Positions 44,001 to 56,200 of a DNA stretch of 64,000 bases are shown here, piece by piece. Below the pieces are notes generated by a model. The model did no database searches. It saw nothing but the letters and a program-made list of their open reading frames with translations, and was not told the origin of the DNA. Each line of letters starts with the position of its first letter. Position 1 is the first letter of the stretch. Source of the stretch: Hydractinia symbiolongicarpus (taxonomy: Eukaryota; Cnidaria; Hydrozoa; Anthoathecata; Hydractiniidae); contig NC_079879.1 in the NCBI RefSeq assembly GCF_029227915.1, positions 8,928,001 through 8,992,000 of the forward strand, in the 5' to 3' direction. A program made the translations under genes and the position numbers.

Positions 44001-47000
44001 TAGTATGGGGAATCGACTTAACCATTGTTGTTAGAATTGTGTCATTCTGTAAGATTGTGTTCAGATAAAGCGTGGAACTCATTGGGAACGACGATTAATC
44101 TCTACAAAAATACGAAATTGGTTAGTGGAACAGTCGCCATCAGAAAATATGAAACATGATCGATATATACACATTTCGTTACCCAAGATGCAAGACCATA
44201 CGAACCATTTTGTAAGTTTTTTGACAATAATAAATGATTGTGGTGTGAATGAATTTAGTTTACATCAATTTTGAATAGTTACATATACTGTTGTGAATAT
44301 GTGTGTTTTAAATGCAGATTTCAGTGATAATTCAAGTGTTGATTTATTTTGCGAAACTAAGGCAGCAGTTTGATGATTTATGGACCAAGTATTGTGAAGG
44401 GGTAAACGTATTAGCTCTGTTTTCTCGCCTCTTTGTTCGTGCGTTGAAGCCAAACAAATTGTCCGCAGTATGTTATTAAAAAAAGAAAGTCTTTAATTCA
44501 AACTTCTTCTGCATTCTACTTGGTGCGACGAGGAACATTTTTTGGAATCTTTATTTGTTTTAGGAACAAGGTTTTAAAGAATCGATTCATCCAAAAATCT
44601 TGCAGGAAGCGTATCAGCTTGTCTGGGAAAACGAGGACGTGTATGTTGAAGACTTAAGAGACAAGTTGTACCGCTACGTGGAAAAAACATTCTTTTCTCA
44701 TCAGCGTCCACAGCTGAAACGACGCAGATTCTTTCCCGCACTGTCTGACTTGAAATACATTATCACGAAAGCAAAAAAGATCAGAATTGTGAGTGATGAT
44801 GAGAAAAGAAAAACGAAAGCGTTAGTGAATGAACTGTGCAGTGAAAAATTATTCGACAAGTTTTATATTTGTGACGACATCATGTGCGTGCCAGAGAAAG
44901 ACGCCACTTCTATTAAAACATCAATGGGGAAGTATTATTTACGTATAAAAAACAGACCCAGTAAACTTATATTTATGTACCAAAGTTCACAGTCGCAAGC
45001 TTTGCTGTTTCGTTATGGTGTTCAGTCTGTGTTTTGTTTACTCTCGCAAAGTTTAGTGTCTGTTCCATTTGAAATCTACTGTTTGTACGTCTGCACGAAT
45101 GTCGATTTCCAACCAGTCGCCATTATGATATGCGAAAATGCTAACGAACAAATATTTACCGATATACTTGAACGACTAAAAGATTGGAATAAATTTTGGA
45201 ATCCAAAGTTTGTTCAAACGGATAAAAATCAAGACCAGATTAACGCATTCGAGGCCATATTCACAGGTATGTTATTGTTTAGAACTCGTATAATGTAGAA
45301 AAATTAAAAATTATACGACAAACAACAGCGAACTTTTCTTTCCGTGAAAGTTTCCGCCATTGAAATATTTGAAATTCGAGAGGATTTGGTGTGTCTATTT
45401 ATGCCGAAGAAGCTTTATATTTCAGATTGCTCCGTCTTCATTACTCCATCGTCACGTGAAACAGATTGGTTGGGATCGTTGCAAGACTTTGGGATGGAGG
45501 AGAAAGTGGAAGAAATGTTGAAAATTTTGAACGCGATTTCTTCCACGTGCACTGAAGAAGGGTTTAATGAATCGTTGAAAAAATTAGAAGAAAGAGAAGA
45601 ATGGAAAAACTCTGTAAAATTTCAGATGTGGTTTACTGAAAATTGGTTGTCACATACTAAGGTATGTTATCTAACTTTGGAAGGCGAATTAAATCAAGTA
45701 ATTTTGCCTCAAATTTGTTATAAAACACGAAGTTAAACCTGAGAAGAAGAAAAACAGAACTTTTGTCCAAGGTTAAACAAATGAAATGTTAAACTATTTT
45801 CAGTAAGCTGAATAATTAACACGTTTCTTTTTCGTTTAGCGTTGGGTGGAAGGTTATTATCCGAACGAATTTATCAACAAATGTCTACACACAGAAAATA
45901 GTCAAGAATTTTTTCAACCTTTCAAAACTTCTGCGGTGAAAAGATCACATGCTTTTTTAGTCGATCTCATTAAACACATGGTGGATGTATTTCAACACTC
46001 ATACCAACGGTAGGTGATTGGTTATAAATGACGTCAGATAACTCTTTTTAGGCAATGATTCAACACACCATATTCAACACACCATGCTATGATATGCTGG
46101 CCAAAATCAAATGCGTTCCACTCTCCAGTTTTACGTCTTTTTATATATTTTTTCTAACTGGGGTAATTTTTTTTTTCAAGTATAGTAAAAAGAATTAAAA
46201 GATAACAAGAAGCCCTGGGGGCTCTAAGAATTTCCGCGCGCTACCAAAATATTTGATGAAAACCTGCTAATTCGTTGTGTTATTGTGCCAAACATTCGAA
46301 GGGGTTCGGTGCATGAACCTCTGAAGATAAAGCACACCACTGACATTATATCTTACAACAAACGCAAACAAATCGAAACGTGTCATTAAACTCACATTTT
46401 AAAAGAAATTGCTAACAAAAAATACAGCCTATCATTCATGGTTGAAAGTCTTGCGATTGAAACGTTTATGGTCTTAAACGGCATTAGTTGACAAAAAATC
46501 AAAATTTTGATTTGACCATCATTTTCAGCATACTTTTTTTATTAACTGTGTCAATTTTTGTCGAAAATAAAGCAGTTTTAATTTTTGGATAAATTTTGGC
46601 CTGAAATGACATTTAGGTGACAAAAAATCAAACTTTTGTACCATCATCATTTTCAGCATACTTTATTTGTTAACTGTGCCAGATTTAGCCGAAAATGAAT
46701 TGTTTTTAATTTTTGGACCAATTTTGGCCTAAAATAGCATTTAGGTGACAAAAATCAAAATTTTGATGTCACCATTATGTTCAGCATACTTTTTTTGTTA
46801 ACTTTGCCAATTTTTGTTGAAAATAAAGTAGTTTTAATTTTCGACCAATTTTGGCCTAAAATGATATTTAGGTGACAAAAATCAAAATTATTATGTCACC
46901 ATTATGTTCAGCATACTCTTTTTGTTAACTGTGCCAAATTTTGTCGAAAACAAATACCAATTTTGGCCTGAAACGTCAATACAAGACTTCCCAGTAGTTA

Positions 47001-48064
47001 AGGAGCTTGGGTACGAAGTTTACATCTGTGACTGAGCAAAGTGAAATCCCATGGTCGATTTTTTCTCAAAAAATGCTCCGAAAGAAAAAAACGACGGTTT
47101 TAAAGAATTTCCTACGCCTTCGGGCGCGGAAATTCAAAAAAAGCTGGACGATTATCGAAGATCGAAAAGTGTTGTGATTATTGTAATAAAGTCTTATAAC
47201 CTTCCACCAAACGCAGTAACCACCTAATAACAGCCAGTTATTAAATTTCTGATGGACTGAATTGTGATGTCTTTCAGCAAACTTCCATATAGGAGACACT
47301 TGTACATAGTGGGCATTTTTCAAAACAGCATGGCTGTCCGCTAGGTACAGGTTTGTGATCGAGCGGCGTCAGTGTTTAAGTAATATGCAAAATCCTCAAC
47401 CACAACAGTAGCTAAGTTTATTTATGGAAATTTCACAGTTGTATGACGCTTTTTAATCAGTTAATTTTATTTCAGATATGTCGAATACAATGTCGGCTGT
47501 TCCCATAGTGACGTCGACGACTCTCTTCACTCACAGCTACTTACTTCACAAGTTTTAAAGTATTTACAAAATATCCGAAAAGAAGCCGATAGTTTTAACG
47601 GAACAATCGGTTTTATTGAGTTTGGGCTATATCAAGTAAAAGACGTTGATACAGAAGTTTATAATGTCGTCACTCTTGGGGATGCTGTAAACTTTCCGTC
47701 TTGTAACTGTCATCAGTGGCAACAGTACCGTCTACCTTGTAAACATATGTTTTTTGTTTTCATTCACGTCGACGAGTGGAGTTTTAACCGGTTACCGGTT
47801 CATTATCGAACCAATCCGTTGTTTACTTTGGATTTTAACTGCTTACAAGATAGCGCAAAAAGACAAACACATAGAAAGGAAGTTGGCACGCAAACTAAAA
47901 AATGCATTAAAACAAAAAACCCTTCTAGTGCAACGATAACGGCTGCCAATGTTGTATGTAGTTCTCAAACAACTGCTAGATCGAGTCACGATGTAAGCAA
48001 ACGCAAAAGGAAACACGAGACTTCAAAATCTGATGTAGACGAATGTTTAGAAGAAAAATCTTAA
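41057..48064 (+). CDS. Gene C: CARF domain plus ZSWIM core chimera, nine exons
   Basis: Exons 41057-41306, 41630-42340, 42408-42547, 43008-43100, 44065-44211, 44564-45266, 45426-45661, 45840-46009 and 47476-48064; all phases agree, 1,012 residues. Residues 1-250 are Ser/Thr-rich. Residues about 250-450 form a CARF/ALS2CR8-like DNA-binding domain (MKRMDCEYGRDRHKHD, KKTNCGAVINLREVVVFPEL, RYIHISLPKMQDHTNHF). An RNase H-like core (RRFFPALSDLKYIITKAKKI, YCLYVCTNVDFQPV, KFVQTDKNQDQINAFE), a helical part and a SWIM finger (CNCHQWQQYRLPCKH) follow, then a basic tail. Exon borders of the core match those of gene A exactly in phase, proving common descent. Probable nuclear DNA-binding protein. It ends 194 bp before a hAT element. 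Confidence 0.85.
43187..43468. mobile_element. hAT-like MITE in gene C intron 4
   Basis: Termini CAGGGCTGCTAC at the left and GTGGCAGCCCTG at the right, complementary except for one base. Inside are repeated TTCTCAA/TTCCTTAAA-like motifs. About 282 bp, no coding capacity. Target duplication not clear. Confidence 0.55.
46490..46975. repeat. Minisatellite, about 128-bp unit, four copies, in gene C intron 8
   Basis: Units starting GACAAAAA(A)TCAAA at 46490, 46619, 46747 and 46874. Each contains TTCAGCATACT, GTTAACT and AATTTTGGCCTGAAA-like text. The last copy is cut short. Confidence 0.8.
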
Positions 48065-48258
48065 GCATAATTTTATCTTGACGATTTTCTCGGGTTTTTC
48101 AACTATTATAAAGAATTTGGCATTTTTTGCGAAAGTAAATCCCGGCAAAATTTACAACTCTTTCCTAATAGAGAGATTTACTTACGCACGTTAGACTCCT
48201 AAGAATGAATTTGACGAAGGAGTTTTAAAATTTCTCAGAAATAAATATTGAGTAAACG
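48065..48258. other. Gene C 3' flank before the hAT element
   Basis: 194 bp, probably the gene C 3' UTR. No other feature seen. Confidence 0.4.
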
Positions 48259-51200
48259 CAGGGTGGCCACTCGTCTTTGAAAACCTTGAATGTTCTTGAA
48301 TGTTCTTGAATTTTATTTGGTCTTGAATTGTTCTTGAAATAGTATGTTTTCCACCCTTGGTTCTTGAATGTTCTTGAGTTTTTACAATTCTATGAAAAAT
48401 CTTTTTAGAATAGTAAAAAAATGTCTAGTAAAAAAAGTACCAGAATGCATGGAAAAAGTATTTTTAATGAAAGTTGGTTGAGCGATGAACAGTTTAAAAT
48501 ATGGTTGAAAAGGGGACCAGATAAACACAAAGCATTGTGTAGACTTTGTAACACAGTGATAGACATAACTATAATGGGAAAAAGTGCTTTAGCATCGCAT
48601 TCTAAGGGCAACAAGCATCAAGTGAATGTGAAAAACTATAGTCCAGTTTCTGGTCTGTTCTTCAAAAGTAACCCTCCAAAGCCATCATCAAGCAAAGACG
48701 CCTCCCCCGCCACTAACAAGATTGATTTAATGATGAGTACATTAGCAGTTTCCCATGCTGAAATTCGTTGGGCTCTGAAAGTACTAACATCACATCATTC
48801 ATTTCGTTCTTGCTTGAATTTGAACCAGCTATTTTGTGTGATGTTCCCTGACAGTGACATAGCAAAGTCATTCCAGTTATCAAAAACGAAATGTGCGTAC
48901 TACATCGTACATGGATTAGCCCCATATTTCATGGAAATCTTGCTCCAAGAAATTAAAAATTCGCCAACCTATTCCACACTTTTTGACGAAAGTTTGAATC
49001 ATTATAAACAGGAAGAACAAATGGTCGTTCAGATTCGTTTCTGGAATGAAAATCTCTATGAAGTCCAGACACGTTACCTAACCTCAAGGTTTTTCAGGCG
49101 CCCAAATGCAGATAACATCTTGCACGAGATTCTTCAAGCAACTGATGCGTTACCCCAGAAATCAATGGTCATGCTTTCCATGGACGGACCAAACACTAAT
49201 TGGAAAGTTTATGAAAATTTAAAATCGCATCGTACTGAGAAAGAATATCCCCAAATTATTGATGTTGGTTCGTGTGGATTACACGTGGTGCACGGAGCCT
49301 TTCAGACTGGCGTAAAAGCAACTGGCTGGAAATTGGAAAAGGTTTTAAAGGCCATGTGGAAGCTGTTCAATGATTCCCCAGCTCGAAGAGATCTATATAT
49401 TCAGTTAAGCAAATCAGATGTTTTTCCAATAATGTTTTGCCAGACACGCTGGGTTGAGGATGAACCTGTTGCCATCCGAGCAAAGGAAGTTTGGGAAAAT
49501 GTTGTGAATGTCATAAAGCATTATCAAACCTTATGCAAATCAAAACAACCAAGCAAAAACAGTTCGTATGACACCTTGGTCACCCACCACACTGACATGT
49601 TTATGCAAGTAAAGTTACAATTCTTTGTTGATGTAGCCAGCATGATGTCTTCGTATCTGAAGCAATTCCAGACGGATAATCTAATGATGCCATTTGTTTC
49701 GGAAATATTAGAAAATATTATCCGTCGGTTAATGAAGATTTTCATTCGGAAAACCGTTATTGATGAAGCTGATTCAGCTTATTCTTTAATTAAAATTGAT
49801 TTGCAGAAACGAGAGAATCATTTACCACCGGAATTAGTCAAGTTACCAACTGCCACCAAAACCTTGCTTTCGTCCCTTCAAGCCAGTTTGACAAAGAAGT
49901 TGAAGTTTAAAGGAGAATGTGCTGCACTTATTAAAGGTATTATTGAAAAGCTACAAGAACGATCGCCATTGAAACACCTTTTTGTTCGATCTTTGTCTAG
50001 TCTTGTTCCAAAGAATATGATTGAAAGTAAAAACTGTCTACTTAAGTTTGAAAAGGTCGTGGACAAGTTTTACACAACAAATCACATCAATTCAAAAGAA
50101 GCAGATAATGCCAAGTTGCAGTTGGAGGAGTTCATCTCACGCACAGCTAAGACTCATAAAGATAAGTTTCTTGGCTTTAGCCTTTCTGATAATCGTTTGG
50201 ATCATTTTTACCGCGAGTATTTAAACGGTTCTGATAAATACAAAGATTTATGGAAAGTCATGGTGATGGTCTTCACTATTTCACATGGACAAAGCCAGAT
50301 CGAGAGAGGATTCAGCATCAACAAAGAAGTCACTATCGAAAATCTTAAAAACAAGTCACTATGTGCTCAGCGGTTGGTATATGATGCCTTAAAGTGTTGC
50401 AAGAAAGATGTGCATGATATTGAAATCACTGCCAAAATGGTTACATCATGTAAAACAGCCCGTTCTAGGTATGTATTTGCCCTTGAAGAAGTAAAAAAAT
50501 CAAAAGAAAATGAAGCAGCGAATAACAAGAGAAAGATAATAGCATATGAGATTGATAGTGTGAAACGCAAACGAATGGAGGTAGATACATGTATTCGATC
50601 ATTGAACAAAGATATGAACAACTGTCTTGATGAGGGCGAGGTTAGCCATGACATTGCTATGTTTCTGAAAGCAAATGCATTCAGAAAAGCCATTACAGAG
50701 AAAAAAGTGACAATGGTGGATTTAGATGAGGCTATTAAAAAACTGGAGGAAGATCTCAAAAACTAATAACCTCTATAATACTCGTAGTTTGTTGACATTA
50801 GTTTATTTCAAGATATATGGATTATTTATTAGCTTCATATTAGCGTCATTTTGTCTGGTTCATTTTCTAATTTGAAGATCTTCTTATACAATACAATATA
50901 TGTTCTATTTTTAATTGAGAATTAAAGTTTTATAAAACACAAGAAATAGAATCCTTTGGACCGTTTCCATAATACTGGATAAATAGATTTTAGAAACAAG
51001 AAGAGAAGAACACTATTTATTGAACTTTGTTATTTTTGTGACTTTTATATTCTGTTATTTTTAGTTTTACACTTTTGTTACTATATAATTCTAGCTTTCT
51101 GATAAGTATTTATAAACTTGTACACAAAGTAGCTATGTACTCCTAAAAGAATGATTTCTGGAACGATATCAACTTTATTATCAAGGTTTCTACATGTCTA

Positions 51201-51388
51201 CACTCTTTTATTTTGTTCAAATTATCACAGATTATGCTATATTGATGTATAAAGTCAGTGAATTGATCAAGATATTAGCTTTTGTTGAAGTTGTTAAAAA
51301 TTATTTTTGTCCTTGAAAACCAATATTTTGTTCTTGAATTGTTCTTGATTAGTTCTTGGATTTTTTTTAATTTTGAGTGGCCACCCTG
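48259..51388 (+). mobile_element. hAT transposon, apparently complete, 3.13 kb
   Basis: Terminal inverted repeats CAGGGTGGCCACTC (48259-48272) and GAGTGGCCACCCTG (ending 51388). AAACG lies directly outside both ends (48254-48258 and 51389-51393), giving a 5-bp rather than the usual 8-bp target duplication; 5-bp duplications are known in the hAT5 group. TTCTTGAA-type motifs are repeated in the same orientation near both ends (about 48288-48378 and 51312-51359) and may be subterminal transposase-binding sites. One intact transposase gene fills the element. Confidence 0.85.
48421..50766 (+). CDS. hAT-family transposase, uninterrupted
   Basis: 781 residues, single exon, ATG 163 bp inside the left end. 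A BED-type zinc finger lies at residues about 24-66 (WLKRGPDKHKALCRLC then HSKGNKH). The RNase H-fold core begins with TLFDESLNHYK, holding the first acidic residue, followed by MLSMDGPNTNWKV. The C-terminal hAT dimerisation-like region is HGQSQIERGFSINKEVTIEN. The last 120 residues are lysine-rich and helical and may hold the nuclear localisation signal. No stop or frameshift is present, so the copy may be recent and potentially active. Amino acids around the CxxH insertion domain (CGLHVVHGAF) fit the hAT fold. Confidence 0.92.
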   Translation: MSSKKSTRMHGKSIFNESWLSDEQFKIWLKRGPDKHKALCRLCNTVIDITIMGKSALASHSKGNKHQVNVKNYSPVSGLFFKSNPPKPSSSKDASPATNKIDLMMSTLAVSHAEIRWALKVLTSHHSFRSCLNLNQLFCVMFPDSDIAKSFQLSKTKCAYYIVHGLAPYFMEILLQEIKNSPTYSTLFDESLNHYKQEEQMVVQIRFWNENLYEVQTRYLTSRFFRRPNADNILHEILQATDALPQKSMVMLSMDGPNTNWKVYENLKSHRTEKEYPQIIDVGSCGLHVVHGAFQTGVKATGWKLEKVLKAMWKLFNDSPARRDLYIQLSKSDVFPIMFCQTRWVEDEPVAIRAKEVWENVVNVIKHYQTLCKSKQPSKNSSYDTLVTHHTDMFMQVKLQFFVDVASMMSSYLKQFQTDNLMMPFVSEILENIIRRLMKIFIRKTVIDEADSAYSLIKIDLQKRENHLPPELVKLPTATKTLLSSLQASLTKKLKFKGECAALIKGIIEKLQERSPLKHLFVRSLSSLVPKNMIESKNCLLKFEKVVDKFYTTNHINSKEADNAKLQLEEFISRTAKTHKDKFLGFSLSDNRLDHFYREYLNGSDKYKDLWKVMVMVFTISHGQSQIERGFSINKEVTIENLKNKSLCAQRLVYDALKCCKKDVHDIEITAKMVTSCKTARSRYVFALEEVKKSKENEAANNKRKIIAYEIDSVKRKRMEVDTCIRSLNKDMNNCLDEGEVSHDIAMFLKANAFRKAITEKKVTMVDLDEAIKKLEEDLKN

Positions 51389-53234
51389 AAACGTCTTCCT
51401 TAAGTGATAGCAGAATGCCTTATTAACAAAAGGGAAAGCTTTTCACGTTACATCAGTGCAAAAGTTCTGTTTAATTTCGAAGTTTATATTCTCTGGTACA
51501 AACAAACAGGTAACATATAAGAGAAACCTACTATGAACATTTGTCGATTTCCTTTTAATTAAATTAGTGTACTTAACGAAAGAAAACAAGAGTACGAGTG
51601 CATCAAGCTTTTCATCATTAAAGTTATTACAATCTCTGGTATATTAGCCGAATGCACCAAAAAATTCAGCTAACGCAAACAGGGACCTTAGTACCCTGGC
51701 TAGCACAGAGGTGGCGAATTATATTAAACGTTCTTCGCTCAATATTTTGATTGGTTATTAGAGGGAAACCTTATTGCCAGCATATAAAATAAACTAATTT
51801 CTCGCTTATATGAATTTGATACTTTTGGATGTTACCGGGTAAGAACTTGCTCGTAGTTGAGACATGAAGTTTTTTGCCCGACCAAGTTTTTCCGTTAGGT
51901 ATTGTAAAGACGCTCTTTTGAATATGAAGTTCAAACAAATAAGCCATTCGCGAAAATTACCCGCGCTTAAATATGCGGATTGTGTTAGTACGGTAGGTCG
52001 GTCGGTATGTATAACAGGGACCTTGTCAGGGAAAGTATAATAAAAAAGTGAGTAATTTTGAGGGTCGGGGGTAGGTTTCCTCTGCTTAAGTTTTTTTCCG
52101 AGTAACTCAGTCCCTAAGTGATAATTTTCTCCCACCAACTTTGACCCGACTATAAATGTGAAATTCTACTAACAGACAATTTTCATGAAAATGTTCCATT
52201 TTTAATCCTACTAAAGTCAATCGATCAGTTTTATCATACCTAGCTAACCTTAATGAGGACTATTTCTATCCTAGATAAGAAGAAAGAATAACAAGGAAGA
52301 AATACCCAGCAATATTTTCTTTCAAACAATTGGATATTTCTTTCTTCACCTGAAACCTAACTTTAGTCGGGAGAAAGGGACTATAATTCAATGCATTGGT
52401 GACTTAACTTCGTCCCCAGGGCATCTTGGATGAGGTTGTTGATCTGCATATCACGAAAGGACAACAAGTGATGACCCATGTTAAAAGTGTCAATGTAAAT
52501 CCATTGAAAACGATTTCATCCGCGAATATAATCTCTGGTATATTTCTACAAAATAATTTCGCCTGATTTTATTTCGTCATGGCAAGTTTTCTTTTTAAGC
52601 AAACATTTTTGCTCGAAGTGGTTGTAATCGTTTTTTTGAAAAAATTAACTGTTCACTTAAAAAACGTTCAACCTCTTTAAAACCTTTTTCCGGCTTCTTA
52701 ATCAACTAGAATACTAAACAGGCCTGCATGTAGCGTGTAGTTTCTCGTGTTGTTAAAGCAACCAAAATCAGGTATAAAAATTGTGAGGTTTGCCTTATCT
52801 TACTGCAAAATGGAGAAAATTTCAATTGCAAACTCACAAACAAAATAAGAAAAGAAATCGGATATAATTATTATGGCAGTTCACTTATATACATCTATAC
52901 ACAAAATATACACGAGAAGTTAAAATAGTTATCTCCAGCATCTTGTATCATTACATAAAATACACCCGTTGCCTATTTAAACAAAAGCATTAGAAGTCTT
53001 TGCACGAGCCCAAGATGGTATACTGGAACTCTAAACATCAACAACATAAATGATAAAAAATTTCAGGAAAATTAAAAAGGAACAAAAATGTTTGTGGCAC
53101 GGCTTCTTTTTACCCTCATCCTTCGAACGATTTTGTGAGAAATTAAAAACCAGGTAAAGGGACATCGAGAAAAGGGGGACTGGAAAGATCATAGACAATT
53201 TTTACAAAAGCAAGAAATCAGTTTAAAATCTTAC
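51389..53234. other. Region between the hAT element and the last traced ARL13B exon
   Basis: Expected to contain the 3'-terminal exon and 3' UTR of ARL13B. No exon with the right phase (0) was found by eye. The 110-codon minus-strand open frame at 51806-52138 has no family resemblance and is not called. A CGTCCCCAGGG motif occurs near 52409. Confidence 0.4.
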
Positions 53235-56200
53235 CTCCAAATTTTTTATGTCCGGCAACCCTGTAAAAAGAAAAGAATTCACTTTATACACCTTACAAAT
53301 AAATTAATATTTAGAGGGTTTCAGCAAGGCAGGAAAAAAAATTGTACTTCAAACGCAGTGTAGCAATCACATTACTCGTAAAAAGTTTTATTTGCACACG
53401 AACTATTTTCTTGGCTAGCTACCTTAAGAAAAATTTTCGCACAGAAAGATTTTTGCGGTATTTCGCGAATTGCTTTAGGAAGGAAGTGTAAGGGAAAAAC
53501 ATTGCTAATCAATCAATTTACAGTTCTTCTATAAATAGGCTAATTCGCGAAATCAAATCCCCGCGAAAATTTCCCCCAAAAAATTATCTTTCAACCAGTT
53601 ATATTGGAGCCGAATACAAAAAATAAATACTTCAAATAATATCTTTCTATTTGGAAGTATTAAAACTAAATAAAAACCTACTTCCGCGCAATCTGATTGG
53701 TTCTAATTTGGACACGTGACCGTTTTCTCTAGGAGGGCTATCCCAAATATGTCGAGATGTCACGTCAGTTTCTTCAACATAATAAGACGAATTTGGTCCA
53801 GATTTATTTTTGCTTTTTTTAGTCCTTTCACCGATAATTTTGTCAACATATTCTTCGTCAGCACCATCTTCAACAACAACAATTACTTTCTTCTTCTTTT
53901 TCTTCTTCTTCTTTTTCTTATTCGAACTCTTTTGATTGTTTGTATTACCTTGTAACGAATCGTAAGACCTAGCTCGAAACATTTCAGCTCGTGAATGACG
54001 TATAATCTCCTGCTCACTTTTAACTTTTCTAGGCTTAAAATCGTCGTCGCCGTCGTCGTTACCGTCATCATTTTCGTTTGTCACCCGATATCGCGTCTGT
54101 TTTTGATGATGATGATCAAAGTTCGGCAATTCACCGACAGTACTTTCATTTAAAATGTCAACATCTTCGCGTTTTTTTCTTTTCTTTTTTACTCTCGGTG
54201 GTGGAGTGTCGTCTCTCACATTATCTTGACTACTAACATATATAACATTAGCTCCACTATACCCCGCTTCTTCTTCTTTTTCTTTCTCTTTTTTATTTAA
54301 TATATTGTCGATATTCATGTCTTCCAAGTCACTACAAATACCGTCCACATCATTGTCCTTATTAATATCATCACCATCATCATTACCATCTTCAATATAT
54401 ATATTCTTCTTTTTCTTCTTCTTTTTCTTTGTATCCTGCTTTTTGTCTTCCTCTAGTTCGTAATTTTCCATGTTATTTAGTTCATACTTTTCTATATTCT
54501 TCTTCTTCTTCTTTTTTCTTATTTCATTGACACATGGTGTCGGTTGTTGTACGGTAATTCGTGGTACATGCATAACAACTTGATCGTCATCATCTTCTTC
54601 TCCTTCCTCTTCCTCTTCATCTTCCTCCTCTATATGTTTCTTTCTACTTTCCTTCTTCGTACTTCTTTTCATTTCTGTAGTTTCTGTTAATTCTTTGATG
54701 TTATTAGTGTCTTCGGATTGCATTTTTGTTTCTTGGTATGCCTACAGCAAAAAAACACAATCGTTAATTATATCCAAACAAATATTTACAGTCGAATTCG
54801 TTGTCTTAAAATACCACGACTGCACAAGATGACCGTTGTTGTATGAGAGGATAAAGTAATCACCTACAACCAAGAAAAAACTACTTTCTTACTAACTCAA
54901 CTGCATCGCATTCAAATACAAAGAAATAAAGTTAGTAAATTCAGCCCCAGTTCAAGGGACAACAAAAATATGTTCGGGAAATCGAGACTAGCTGTTTATA
55001 AATAGCAGAATGACAAATGAACGTGTTTATATCAGGCATTCGAGGTCAAATAAATGGTCAATAAAAATGTGTACCTTAATTCTCTTCATGTTTTCTTTAG
55101 CTTTCTTTTCTCTTTTAGCTGTGATTTCCTTTAAAAGGGAAAATTCAAAAAGTATCAATAAAAAAATTACTATTCTTAATACCTCGCAAACATAAAAGCA
55201 CAATAAGACAATCAGTAAAATTAAGACCACTCCAATGACATACAATTTGGTCATTAATATTTCGAAAGGGATTGCTACCAGTGACAACATCATCATCTGA
55301 TTCTTCTTCCTCTTCTTGGACACCAGCTTCTTTAGCTGCTTTCTCCCTAAACATAGATTATAATAAATCAATAAAGAACATAATTATTAGAAACGAAAAC
55401 CGTTCGTTTTTTCTTCTCTGTATTATACACAACACATATAGAAAGCCAGCATTTCAAGCGTTATGATTAACCAGATTTAAATGTTATACACACGCAGTTA
55501 TTTTTATTTCCAAATGGAATAATAGTATGGAACTAAATTCAAACGATTTGAAAAGAATTTATCCTTTCTATTACCGTACATACTTACCGTATCGCCCATA
55601 CATGCAAGGGGGCGGGGGTATTTGTCAGAAATGATTTTGAGAAAAGGGGTGGGGGGGGGGGGCATTGTAACTTGTAAGCCTTCCTTATATAAAAAAATTT
55701 TAGATATAAAAATAACACAAACCGAAAACTTAAACAATTATAGAACCTTCTCTTCAAACATTAAATAGTTTTAAATTCGATATATTGTTGGGCGCAATAG
55801 TTGAAAGTCAGTAGCTAGGATAGTTACTTGTAAAAATATGCGGGCGTTACCACAAAAAGTATTTTTTTCTCTAAAACAAATATTGTACTTAAATAAAAAT
55901 GAGACATTATTTGTTTCCGTACCTTTCTTCGCGAAGTTTTCGGATTCGTTCCATTCTCTCTTTTCTTTCTTTCGCTTCTTGTTCTTTCTACAGGTAAAAT
56001 AGCAGGTTCATAAGGCACAAAAAAATGACGATTATGTTTCTATTTTAACCTACCCATCTTTCAAGCATATATTTATTTATGGCGTTAATTGACGAGTCCT
56101 GTTTTAAGATTGTAACACAATAACAACAACTCAATATCAACATTGTAAGTTATTTGTATACGAATCAACAATTATGTTAAGATAAACGCCTCCTTAAATC

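Noticed and set aside
51806-52138. 110-residue minus-strand frame as the ARL13B terminal exon
   Set aside because: No acceptor in the required phase and no resemblance to the ARL13B C-terminus.
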